Assembly (NCBI GenBank): GCA_002502625.1 | Contig: DAPV01000085.1 | Span: 1-26,115, forward strand | Direction of reading: 5' to 3' | Origin: Euryarchaeota archaeon UBA125 | Lineage (GTDB): Archaea > Thermoplasmatota > Poseidoniia > Poseidoniales > Thalassarchaeaceae | Length of the DNA stretch: 26,115 nt | Shown: positions 16,690-24,698 of the stretch, one piece after another | Position numbering within the stretch: the first letter of the stretch is position 1 | Layout of the letters: each line of letters begins with the position of its first letter | The notes under the pieces: model-generated | Databases searched by the model: none | What the model saw: only the letters and a program-made list of their open reading frames with translations | What the model was told of the DNA's origin: nothing | Translations under genes and position numbers: made by a program

Positions 16690-19600
16690 CTATTCTTCAG
16701 TAGATTGACGTTGACGAATCAATAGTATTGTAGCTATAACTATCACAATTAATGGGAGTATTACTCCAGGGGACAATAAAGTGACAATTAGAGATTCATC
16801 ATCTGCATTTGAATCAGCAACATATGGGACCTTAGGGTCATCATCATCATCATCTGTTAGTCCATCATTATCGTCATCATTATCCTCAATTAGAGAAGTA
16901 CCACAATCACTTTCCAATGAATCAGGGCGGCCATCATCATCGGTGTCTTGCCAAGCACATCGATCCAATGGGAAATCATCTAAGTCATCTGGTAAGCCAT
17001 CATTATCGTCATCATCGTCGAATTCATCAGGCCCACAACGGCGTAGTTCAACAGGATCGAACCAGGGATTATCTCCAGATGATGGGCATGTTTCAATGAA
17101 ATCAAGATCATTGTCAGAAGGAAGTACTTCAATCAAAATTGAGGCTTCGGCAATTCCTCCAGAGACATCTCGAACTGATACTGAAATAACAAAGTCGCCT
17201 ACTTCATCTGGATAGTATGTGAACTCCACAGCTGTCCCTATTTCCTTAGAAACAGATTCCCCAACAGGTGAAGATGTCCAAGAAACGAGTAGTGACGATG
17301 AATGACCTGGATCTTGGTCGGATGCCAGTACTTTCATACTCAATTCTTCATCTATATGAGTAACAAATGCATTTACTGGGCTGATAATTGAAGCCTCCGG
17401 ATCATGGTTAGGTGATAAAGAAAGAACAATCTCTGTCGAAATACCATCTCCAATATTTATGTCGGAGTTAATCGGGAGGAATCCTGTAGAAAATGCTTCG
17501 ATATTTGCTTGATTTGTTGAAAGATCTAAACTTTCTGATACCATCCTATGTACGATTGTAGCATATTCTCTCTGAGAGACAGGGATTGATTGTTCATTCA
17601 TTGAAGGATGAAAAATAGGTACTCTAATTTCTGCTTCTCCGGATGATATCACTGAACCATCTAAATCCTCTAAAATAATCAATCTTGATTCTCCAATCTT
17701 CAATACGGCAGGATCAGTGATAGAAATTTGTCCTTGCGGTTCAGAAGAAATTAATGCGGCCTCATAACTAAAAGCAGTAGACATCAACTCTACGTCTCCA
17801 CTAATTGTACTTTCAACAACATGGAAAGGTAAACTCTGACCTAAGATAGATAACGGGGCATTAATTGTGGAAGAAAGAATCTTTATTGGAGGATTTTCTA
17901 AATCATCTTTGTCACCCATTAATTCTAATCCTGTAGCATAACCATTCACTAGGATAGATGTCAGAGTTAGAATTCTTGACGTACTTCCATCGATATACAA
18001 TGCTACCGCTGCTCCTCCACCACTATCTATCTCTAATCCAGTAATGCTACCTGATGACTCCTCAAATAAGGCGCCGGTTGAAGCGATTACTTTGCCCCCT
18101 GTAATATTTAATTCTCGAACGTATCGAGACATTAACGCAGGTTCAGATGAGGCATTATACACGCCTCCAGTGACAGATAAATCTCCTGTATCTTCCAAGA
18201 ATAGAGCTGCACGACCTGTGTGGTTTGTAGCATCTAGATTAGTCACATTTCCTGTTGCTGATTGTAACCAAATTCCATGTCCATTTCCATCTTCTAATGA
18301 AACTCCTTCAAATTCAACCTCAGATCCAAAAGCAACAATACCTTGTTGAATACATGATTCGAAAACAGTATCTGTAACAAATAATCGACTTGAACTTGAA
18401 CCGGAAAGACATGTTGAGGAACCTAGTATTCTTGAATCAGAAATTACAACAGTAGAGGATGTAATCGATTCAATGGGAGCACCATTTAGTAGTGTTCCTT
18501 CTAAAGATAATTCTCCATTATTTGCCACTATGATAGGTCCACCAGTTATTTGGCCACCAGAAATCTCTGCATTGCCTTCAATTCTTACTTCTAACCAATC
18601 ATAACCTGTAATAGTTGCATCTTCTGAAATAAAATCTCCTTGGACTCCAAGAGTCATCATTGAACCAATTCTTAGAGAAGATTGGGGAAGAAGTTGCAAA
18701 GTAACTCCTGAAGGAACAATTAGATCTCCTAAAAGATGAACCGGAGAGAATTGTGGCTCTATTCGAGTCCATTCTGTTAACGTCCCTGAAGATAATGTTG
18801 AGACACTGATATCTCCTTCAAAACTAGAAATTGTGTCCCATGATCTAAGACTCTCGACCCCTTGTTGACGTGCAATAATAGTCACAATACCAGTGGTGGA
18901 ATTTCCACTCTCAAGGTATTGGGCTGAAATGACTGTTCCCGATGCAACACCATCAGAGCCCGTGCTCATTTCTAACGCCCCTACGATTACTTGGGCACCA
19001 TTAACTGGAAATCCTCTATCTAAAACCCGAGTTTTTATTGAGGATTCAACATGTACAGATGCACCTGATTCTAAAGAAACTATATCGTCGATACTTCCCA
19101 ATACAGTAAACATACAATCAGGACCTACGTCTATTGATTGGATGAATTTTCCAGTAGCTTGAGCAGTCTCAGTACAATTCACGGTGATTGGTTGATCAAC
19201 AATTAAATTTCCAGTATATGCAGTTGAAGGGAAACTAGAACCATGTTGACTAATTCCTCCACTTATTTTCCCACCTTCTCCATACAAAGTTCCACCATTA
19301 GAGATATATTCAGCAGAAGCAACAAGAGAAAGTGTTGAATTTAGGAGTTGAAGTGTTCCTCCAGATTGGATTATCAAATCTTCAGGTAGAGAATAATTTC
19401 CATTCTGTAGAATTGCTGTTATTCCAGTTCCGATAATCCAATCACCCGATGAAGGTAGAATTGGGATTTGGATTGTTGATGGACTGGATGTAAGACGAAC
19501 TGTTGTCCCAATTCCATTTTTAGAAGCAGTGACTAATGTTTCACCAGTTTCTAAAATCGGTAAATTTACAATTCCAATAACATCTGAATTTTGTGTGAAT

Positions 19601-21402
19601 CCAAAACTCTCCACATTTGCATCTTCAATAGATTGGCCACCTAAATCTGTGATAGATATTTCAGCCTCTATGAGCCGATGAGAATCTACCATGTTTACTC
19701 TCGTGGATGCTGAACCACCCCAATTTAGACTCCCATCACCAAATGCATCGCTTTGAGCAGCAGTTGCAAATGAAGGGAGGTTTCGAATCGTGGCGATAGA
19801 TCCATCCATCATTTCTAATGTGAAATCACGATGATTCGATGCGTTCCATGAATCAATATGCACATGAGGGCCATTGTCCCAAAGAGATGAACCATTCACA
19901 ATCTCGATTCCATGATCTGAATCAGCGGTAATCAATGATGAAACTTGGAGAGACCCCCCATCAACATAAATCGACGCGCCTCCATCTCTACCTCCTCCAT
20001 TCACATCAAGCTCATTGGCACTAATCGTTGCATCTTGATTTACTTTCACTCCTTGGTACCATCCACTTGCTGAAACGTTCTCTATGTCTATATCTGCCCA
20101 AATAGCACGAATACCAACAGATGTTCGGTCAGAGGACATATATGGTCGAGATACATCAACAGATGAGAGATAATGAGAACCTGAGAGGAAATCTAAAGCA
20201 GTTGTAGAAGTTGATGATCCTATTATGGTAATGGAAGATAAATTTGATTCATCATTTCCAAGAATGGCTCCTTCTGATTCTGTAGACCAATTTGAGTTAG
20301 ATGCATCGATAGATATCTGGCCAATAGCATCAATGATTTGATTTGATACTTCCAGATTTACCTCACTTAATTCAATTAATCCTTGACCACGAGCAACAAT
20401 ACCTTGACTATAATTAACGGCTGTAATATTGTGTAAATTTAGTGTTCCAGAAACATCGAGATAAAACGCAGGAGTATTAGCAAAATTACCGAATGCAGTA
20501 ACGCCTTGAAGAGAACCTGAACTTAGATCTACTGAGCGTAAAATGGTTCCAAGGGAAGATTGTGGATCAACAGAAACATTAGCAATATCTGCTCCATTCA
20601 CTGAACTCCAGTCAATACCAATACCATTTGTGCCTGAAAATTCGACAGAATGGAAAATCACGTTTGCTGTACCTGATTGAGAAATACCAACATTTGAATC
20701 ATGGAGTACTAAACTATCAACTTCAACATTTGAACCGGAAGAAATCTGAATCCCGACACCGATATCATTGCCATACAAAATTGTTGCATCTAACGTTGAT
20801 GCACTATCAACAAAAACAATGGATGAGGAATTAGTAGAATTAACTTCGGGAATTGATACACTGGATGACTTTATTGACAAACAACTTGATGCTGCATCAT
20901 TACAATTTAGAGAAGATGATTCGGGTACCGTCAAAGAACCTCCATCTAGATTCCATCCAATCTGAACATGACTAGCCATCGGTTCAGAATTTGGTGAAAT
21001 TGTAGCAGTTCCAGCAATGTCAAAACCTCCTCTAGCATACTCAATTAATACATCATCAATCAATAAAGAACCGCTACTAACTATCTGAATCCCTTGCCAA
21101 ATAGGTCTATCACTGGTAGGATAACGAAAAGATCCAAAGATATGTGGAATAGAATTATTGGAAGATTCGATAACTAAGGTTCCTTCAACAATTATAGAAA
21201 CATCTTCAGTTACATTCACTTCAGCATTATCTGCAATTGTTAAGGTAGACCCTGAAGTAACTGTAACTGTCGAATCGACAATAATAGAACCTGACCAGAC
21301 AGTGTTTGAGTTGATGACTTGATTACCGCTTACAGACACCAAATGAACTGAAGAAAGACTCAGCATCAAAAAGCCGATCAGGTACACCAAGGTGCGCTGC
21401 AT
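16690..21402 (-). CDS. Giant secreted beta-helix / TSP3 surface protein with C-terminal anchor
   Basis: 1570 residues, ATG at 21402. A signal peptide covers about 1-26 (RTLVYLIGFLMLSLSSVHL). Most of the protein is a repetitive Ser/Thr/Val/Gly-rich region with motifs such as GSTLTIADNAEVNV, WQGIQIVSSGSLLIDDVLIEY and GTLLNGAPIESI, the look of a right-handed parallel beta-helix (pectate-lyase-like or polymorphic beta-barrel). Around 1330-1430 there is a PKD/Ig-like domain (SMKVLASDQDPGHSSSLLVSW). Residues about 1461-1525 carry thrombospondin type 3 Asp-rich calcium loops (DDDNDGLPDDLDDFP, DTDDDGRPD, DDDNDGLTDDDDDD) with four flanking Cys. A C-terminal helix (about 1540-1562) followed by RQRQ anchors it in the membrane. 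It is likely adhesive or protective; there is no catalytic motif. Confidence 0.9.
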   Translation of the reverse strand: MQRTLVYLIGFLMLSLSSVHLVSVSGNQVINSNTVWSGSIIVDSTVTVTSGSTLTIADNAEVNVTEDVSIIVEGTLVIESSNNSIPHIFGSFRYPTSDRPIWQGIQIVSSGSLLIDDVLIEYARGGFDIAGTATISPNSEPMASHVQIGWNLDGGSLTVPESSSLNCNDAASSCLSIKSSSVSIPEVNSTNSSSIVFVDSASTLDATILYGNDIGVGIQISSGSNVEVDSLVLHDSNVGISQSGTANVIFHSVEFSGTNGIGIDWSSVNGADIANVSVDPQSSLGTILRSVDLSSGSLQGVTAFGNFANTPAFYLDVSGTLNLHNITAVNYSQGIVARGQGLIELSEVNLEVSNQIIDAIGQISIDASNSNWSTESEGAILGNDESNLSSITIIGSSTSTTALDFLSGSHYLSSVDVSRPYMSSDRTSVGIRAIWADIDIENVSASGWYQGVKVNQDATISANELDVNGGGRDGGASIYVDGGSLQVSSLITADSDHGIEIVNGSSLWDNGPHVHIDSWNASNHRDFTLEMMDGSIATIRNLPSFATAAQSDAFGDGSLNWGGSASTRVNMVDSHRLIEAEISITDLGGQSIEDANVESFGFTQNSDVIGIVNLPILETGETLVTASKNGIGTTVRLTSSPSTIQIPILPSSGDWIIGTGITAILQNGNYSLPEDLIIQSGGTLQLLNSTLSLVASAEYISNGGTLYGEGGKISGGISQHGSSFPSTAYTGNLIVDQPITVNCTETAQATGKFIQSIDVGPDCMFTVLGSIDDIVSLESGASVHVESSIKTRVLDRGFPVNGAQVIVGALEMSTGSDGVASGTVISAQYLESGNSTTGIVTIIARQQGVESLRSWDTISSFEGDISVSTLSSGTLTEWTRIEPQFSPVHLLGDLIVPSGVTLQLLPQSSLRIGSMMTLGVQGDFISEDATITGYDWLEVRIEGNAEISGGQITGGPIIVANNGELSLEGTLLNGAPIESITSSTVVISDSRILGSSTCLSGSSSSRLFVTDTVFESCIQQGIVAFGSEVEFEGVSLEDGNGHGIWLQSATGNVTNLDATNHTGRAALFLEDTGDLSVTGGVYNASSEPALMSRYVRELNITGGKVIASTGALFEESSGSITGLEIDSGGGAAVALYIDGSTSRILTLTSILVNGYATGLELMGDKDDLENPPIKILSSTINAPLSILGQSLPFHVVESTISGDVELMSTAFSYEAALISSEPQGQISITDPAVLKIGESRLIILEDLDGSVISSGEAEIRVPIFHPSMNEQSIPVSQREYATIVHRMVSESLDLSTNQANIEAFSTGFLPINSDINIGDGISTEIVLSLSPNHDPEASIISPVNAFVTHIDEELSMKVLASDQDPGHSSSLLVSWTSSPVGESVSKEIGTAVEFTYYPDEVGDFVISVSVRDVSGGIAEASILIEVLPSDNDLDFIETCPSSGDNPWFDPVELRRCGPDEFDDDDDNDGLPDDLDDFPLDRCAWQDTDDDGRPDSLESDCGTSLIEDNDDDNDGLTDDDDDDPKVPYVADSNADDESLIVTLLSPGVILPLIVIVIATILLIRQRQSTEE
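16836..16879 (-). repeat. Asp-codon trinucleotide tract in TSP3 region
   Basis: The plus strand shows runs of CAT/ATC repeats that encode consecutive Asp residues in the calcium-binding part of the giant surface protein. Slippage at such GAT/GAC repeats would add or remove Asp residues without a frameshift. Boundaries are approximate. Confidence 0.6.
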
Positions 21403-21466
21403 ACCCTCTGATACATGCGCTCTCTCTTATCGATGCCGGGGACTGGTCACTCTAGAGAAGCATTGG

Positions 21467-21541
21467 TGGGTCCGCCCGGATTTGAACCGGGGTCTGACGG
21501 CCCCCAGCCGCCAAGTATTGGCCAAGCTAACCCACGGACCC
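21467..21541 (-). tRNA. tRNA-Pro(GGG)
   Basis: A cloverleaf reads on the minus strand. The acceptor is GGGTCCG with CGGACCC and a discriminator A at 21467. The D region has weak pairing (three pairs) and GG in its loop. The anticodon stem is GGCGG/CCGTC, with loop CTGGGGG and anticodon GGG at 21503-21505. A 4-nt variable loop follows, then the T stem CCCGG/CCGGG with loop TTCAAAT. Anticodon GGG reads CCC (Pro). It lies 21 nt after the rpoN stop in the same direction and may be processed from the ribosomal transcript. Confidence 0.94.
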
Positions 21542-21562
21542 TTGTTCTTCAAGCGTTGAGAT

Positions 21563-21769
21563 TCAAACTTCCCTAGCTACACTGAATGGTGCAATATCGT
21601 CAATTAGATCGATGTGTGACACAAACATTCGTCTACAGCAATATCGCTGGATTCCTAGGTCTGTTAGAACTTCACCGGGATCTTCTCCCGCATTGGTACG
21701 CTCTGAATATTGATCCCATAGGTGAGCAATCACTTTCCCACAACTAAAACATCTTACTGGTATTAACAT
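21563..21769 (-). CDS. rpoN: DNA-directed RNA polymerase subunit RpoN (Rpb10)
   Basis: 68 residues from the ATG at 21769. Further in-frame upstream codons exist to 21796 but overlap rps9, and a purine-rich AGGTGATC lies just ahead of the internal ATG, so this start is chosen. The subunit begins MLIPVRCFSCGKVIAHLWDQY, the diagnostic zinc-binding motif CxxC with a later CC pair (YCCRRMF), and ends with the conserved DLIDDIAPF. It is the small archaeal counterpart of Rpb10, which helps assemble RNA polymerase. It is the last protein gene of the ribosomal cluster. Confidence 0.96.
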   Translation of the reverse strand: MLIPVRCFSCGKVIAHLWDQYSERTNAGEDPGEVLTDLGIQRYCCRRMFVSHIDLIDDIAPFSVAREV

Positions 21770-21774
21770 CTTGA

Positions 21775-22209
21775 TCACCTGTATGACTTCTGCCATTTCT
21801 TCCGTGCACCGCGTCCCATTTGGTGTTTGGGTTCCTTTCGGCGTGGATCGTTAACTAACAAACTTCTATCAAAACGAAGATATTCTGCTTTGAGCTCTTC
21901 ATCTTCGCCATCTTTTCCACTATTCCAGTGAACAAGTCCGCGCGCTATAGCAGTTCGAATCGCATCTACTTGGCCCATGATTCCGCCACCTTGAACGTCA
22001 ACACTAATATCAACTTTTGATAACTTTTTCATTGCATCAGCAATTTGTAATGGTTCCATAGCCTTCAAGCGAGCCATTTCTGGTTCCATGATTCCTATAG
22101 GTGCACCATTTACTCGAACACGACCTTGGCCCTTCTTTACGTTAGCACGAGCGATAGCTGTCTTCCTTTTACCACTAGTCTGAACGCTTTTGATTTTCTT
22201 CTTTGCCAT
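21775..22209 (-). CDS. rps9: 30S ribosomal protein S9 (uS9)
   Basis: 144 residues from the ATG at 22209, which overlaps the L13 stop by one base (TGATG). An in-frame GTG sits one codon upstream; the ATG is favoured because the Shine-Dalgarno sequence GGAGGTGA is well placed for it. Features are an N-terminal GKRKTAIARANV segment, GQGRVRVNGAPIG, and the basic C-terminus with GRGARKKWQKSYR, which contacts P-site tRNA in the ribosome. Length and order match archaeal S9. Co-transcribed with L13 and RpoN. Confidence 0.97.
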   Translation of the reverse strand: MAKKKIKSVQTSGKRKTAIARANVKKGQGRVRVNGAPIGIMEPEMARLKAMEPLQIADAMKKLSKVDISVDVQGGGIMGQVDAIRTAIARGLVHWNSGKDGEDEELKAEYLRFDRSLLVNDPRRKEPKHQMGRGARKKWQKSYR

Positions 22210-22691
22210 CACTCATCACCTCCAAATCTAGTTGTGTCAGCACCTAGAGCCTTTGAAATGTCTCCTAATGTTACGAAATTATTTGGCAAACCCCGATCAA
22301 ATGAAGAGGATTCGCCCCATTCATGTCCATCTGGAAGGTCACCAGAAAGATTGGTTGGAGTTCCAATTTCTACTCGAAGGTTCTTGAGTGCTGTTCGGCC
22401 GGATGACGTTCTTTGGTATGGAAGCATTCCACGTACTGTGCGCTTCAGAATCCTATCGGGCATTCTTGGGAAAAATGGCCCCTTACGAGGATGATTGAGT
22501 TCCCTCTTTGATTTGTAATCTCTGAGAACCTCGGTCTTCTTACCACTTACTACTGCTTTCTCAGCATTTACAATAATTACTCGGGCTCCATTACCTGCCT
22601 TAGCAGTGGACAATAATTGCTTAGCTACGTGACTAGCTAACCTACCCAGCACCTTATCTGATGCATCGTAAACATAAGTGACTTCAGCCAA
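22209..22691 (-). CDS. rpl13: 50S ribosomal protein L13 (uL13)
   Basis: 160 residues, ATG at 22691, overlapping the L18e gene by 8 bases. The core has the L13 features VLGRLASHVAKQLL, VIIVNAEKAVVSGKK, the basic RELNHPRKGPFFPRMPDRILKRTVRGML segment in shorter pieces, and LPYQRTSSGRTALKNLRV. The C-terminus has an acidic archaeal extension. It is an early-assembly protein of the large subunit. The overlap pattern implies translational coupling along the cluster L18e-L13-S9-RpoN. Confidence 0.97.
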   Translation of the reverse strand: MAEVTYVYDASDKVLGRLASHVAKQLLSTAKAGNGARVIIVNAEKAVVSGKKTEVLRDYKSKRELNHPRKGPFFPRMPDRILKRTVRGMLPYQRTSSGRTALKNLRVEIGTPTNLSGDLPDGHEWGESSSFDRGLPNNFVTLGDISKALGADTTRFGGDE

Positions 22692-23049
22692 GGATATGCA
22701 CCCCCGTTCCTTTGGGATTCTCGTTCATCAGCTCGTGGATAGAAATCACTCTTCCACCTGCTTCTTCGATCTTGACTCGAGCACCAGAGCTAACACTGTA
22801 AGCTGCAACGGTGCGCTTTCCGGACACCAAACCACTGCCTAGTAGCTTACCTGGTACTAGGACTACTGCGTCCTCAGGCATATGTCGCTCTAGACGACTT
22901 AGGTTTGGTTCAGCCCAGTTGCTACGGCTCTTTTCAAGCCTCTGCGCAACGTCTCGCCACAGTGCAGAACCAGTGGACCGAGTCTGGGCTTTTAGGTCAG
23001 AGATCAACTCTACCAGGCCCTCATTGGTCTTCGTGTTTTGTCTTGCCAT
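22684..23049 (-). CDS. rpl18e: 50S ribosomal protein L18e (eL18)
   Basis: 121 residues, ATG at 23049, with a purine-rich GAGGGAG 5 nt ahead. Family features are the N-terminal TKTNEGLVELISDLKAQ, LWRDVAQRLEKSRSNWAEPN, VLVPGKLLGSG and the archaeal/eukaryotic ending with ISIHELMNENPKGTGVHIL. L18e is absent from bacteria, so it anchors the archaeal identity of the window. In many archaea this cluster begins with rpoD, but here no rpoD precedes it: the upstream gene is divergent. Confidence 0.97.
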   Translation of the reverse strand: MARQNTKTNEGLVELISDLKAQTRSTGSALWRDVAQRLEKSRSNWAEPNLSRLERHMPEDAVVLVPGKLLGSGLVSGKRTVAAYSVSSGARVKIEEAGGRVISIHELMNENPKGTGVHILG

Positions 23050-23160
23050 GTAACTCCCTCGACGTTTGGGGATTCGGGCGACCGGCCCTTCCGATATGAA
23101 CCCTTTGAGAGAGAACGCATTACTGCTAACCTAGAAGAAAAAGGAGGAGGCGAATCATTC

Positions 23161-23628
23161 ATGCCCTCTGGCCAACCTGCGAGGGGCATGGACAACTGGA
23201 TGGACATGATGACCGAGGCAATGACTGGCGATCAAACTGATGTGGTAGCAACTCATCGATTACTAACTCAATGTCAAGATGCTGCAATGAAAGAAGTACA
23301 GATGCTGTTGCAATCTTCTGAAGATGTTTCACAAGCAATGGTTTCCCTGTATGGGGCTCTTTCAGCATATGTACAAACTGTTACAATTCGTGCTAAGGCA
23401 GAAGGCGCTGAACCAGGAGATTTAGATCATGCTTTCAGAACGGGACAATCATACGGTGTTTCTTGTGTGTTGAATCATCTTATCGATGATTTAGTAGACC
23501 CAAATGCAGGATCAATTCTAGCCAGTTTAGATGAATTCAGTGATTCCCTGCATAATGAAATTACTACAGGAGTTGAAGACGCAAACTTAACTGTAGAAGT
23601 TCTCGATGCCAAAGGCAACATGATCTGA
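23161..23628 (+). CDS. Hypothetical soluble helical protein
   Basis: 155 residues from the ATG at 23161, which has GGAGGAGG 10 nt ahead. The frame stays open upstream to 23038, but that part overlaps rpl18e and its codons read as non-coding, so the internal start is chosen. The protein is mainly helical: MDNWMDMMTEAMTGDQTD, then a long stretch with QCQDAAMKEVQMLLQSSEDVSQAMVSLYGALSAYVQTVT, HAFRTGQSYGVSCVLNHLIDDLV, and an acidic C-terminus. There is no signal peptide, no membrane segment and no recognised motif. It is divergent from the ribosomal operon, and the function is unknown. Confidence 0.75.
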   Translation: MPSGQPARGMDNWMDMMTEAMTGDQTDVVATHRLLTQCQDAAMKEVQMLLQSSEDVSQAMVSLYGALSAYVQTVTIRAKAEGAEPGDLDHAFRTGQSYGVSCVLNHLIDDLVDPNAGSILASLDEFSDSLHNEITTGVEDANLTVEVLDAKGNMI

Positions 23629-23670
23629 TTCGGCGATGCATTAATTTGTAACACAATTGCTATTCTTTCT

Positions 23671-24552
23671 GTGACATCTGCCTATCAAAAGTATACTGTA
23701 GCGAATCTAAAAGAAGAACTCAGAGAAAGAGGGCTTCCTATTTCCGGTAATAAATCTGTACTAATCGAACGTTTGATTCATGATGATAACGAGCAAAACC
23801 AAGAAGAAGAAAAAATTGAATTCGAATGTGCTTCTTGTGAATCAATTCTCAGAATTTCTGCAACGCATAAAGGTAAAGTGAAGTGCCCTAGTTGTGGAGA
23901 AGTTCAACAAATTAATGCCTCTAAGAAAATCACTAATTTACAAAAATTACCTAACTTAGAAAATCTAAATCCATTTAATAATCTAAGTAATCGAAATCAA
24001 CAAGCTACAATTATTTCTGGTATTGGAATTCTCCTTCTTATCGCTTCAGGATTTACCTTCCTTCAGTCACAAAATATTGGGTATGAAGGTAATGAACATA
24101 CATTAGATGTGCCATACGACGAGTTGGAAACAACTACATGGAATTGCGAAGATGGGACTCAGGTGATGTTACTCGATGTCAACAATGGAGTGATAGATTG
24201 CCCAGATGGATCGGATGAATGGTCGGAAAAAATGCTAGCAATGATATTCCTTTCATGTTGTATTCTTTTGCCATTATCTGTGATTATGGGATTAATTGGA
24301 TTATTTACTGGTCAATTGTATGATTCATCAAATATCGTTAACGCGTTAACCAATACAGAAGGTGAAGTGGTAAGTAATGTATCTGAATCAGTAAGAAATG
24401 ATTCAAGATTAGCGAAGATGATAAGAATTGGGGGGATTACAATATCATCTTCAGTTGTTGCAATAATTGGGATTGCAATCTTAATTATATGTATTCTATT
24501 CATTTACGCAATCTGGCTGTTACTCACTGACCCTACACCTAATCCATGGTAG
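23671..24552 (+). CDS. SAP-domain / zinc-ribbon membrane protein
   Basis: 293 residues from a GTG at 23671, 43 nt after the previous gene. An N-terminal SAP-like helix pair covers about 5-37 (YTVANLKEELRERGLPISGNK), of the type that binds nucleic acid. A four-Cys zinc ribbon follows: C53/C56 and C72/C75 (CASCES; CPSCGE). Hydrophobic helices lie at about 113-131, 189-213 and 254-286, so the first 110 residues are presumably cytoplasmic. Between helices 1 and 2 is a short segment with W-NCEDGTQVM and DCPDGSDEW, resembling half of an LDL-receptor class A repeat but with only two Cys (C159, C177). A nucleic-acid or protein sensing module tethered to the membrane is an inference. Confidence 0.8.
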   Translation: MTSAYQKYTVANLKEELRERGLPISGNKSVLIERLIHDDNEQNQEEEKIEFECASCESILRISATHKGKVKCPSCGEVQQINASKKITNLQKLPNLENLNPFNNLSNRNQQATIISGIGILLLIASGFTFLQSQNIGYEGNEHTLDVPYDELETTTWNCEDGTQVMLLDVNNGVIDCPDGSDEWSEKMLAMIFLSCCILLPLSVIMGLIGLFTGQLYDSSNIVNALTNTEGEVVSNVSESVRNDSRLAKMIRIGGITISSSVVAIIGIAILIICILFIYAIWLLLTDPTPNPW

Positions 24553-24624
24553 GTCTAGAATTTCGAAGATTTGCAAATTTTGAATTCTACAGTAAGATGT
24601 TAAATCCATAGTTAAAGAAGAAAG

Positions 24625-24679
24625 GTTCGGGATGAGGAAAGGGCAGTGCCGATTCCTCACCCCGAGGACAAATGAACCC
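24625..24679. other. Long imperfect stem-loop between SAP gene and rhodopsin gene
   Basis: The 55-nt element folds into a hairpin: 24629-24640 pairs with 24654-24665 in 11 of 12 positions (one A-C mismatch). The top is a GGC/GCC stem with a three-base loop at 24646-24648, flanked by AG and GA, which suggests tandem sheared G-A pairs. An outer GGTTC/GAACC stem (24625-24629 with 24675-24679) could close it, although it competes for C24629. It lies between the convergent 3' ends of two genes, so it could be a bidirectional terminator, 3'-UTR structure or small RNA. It lacks an adjacent long U-run. Confidence 0.55.
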
Positions 24680-24698
24680 AAAGGGCATCTAGTAGCTA

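Noticed and set aside
16781..17215. Serine-rich plus-strand frame opposite the giant surface protein
   Set aside because: It is the antisense reflection of Asp- and Ser-rich codons; it has no RBS and no family.
24625..24679. The hairpin as RNase P or SRP RNA
   Set aside because: It is far too short, and the characteristic core motifs of either RNA are missing.
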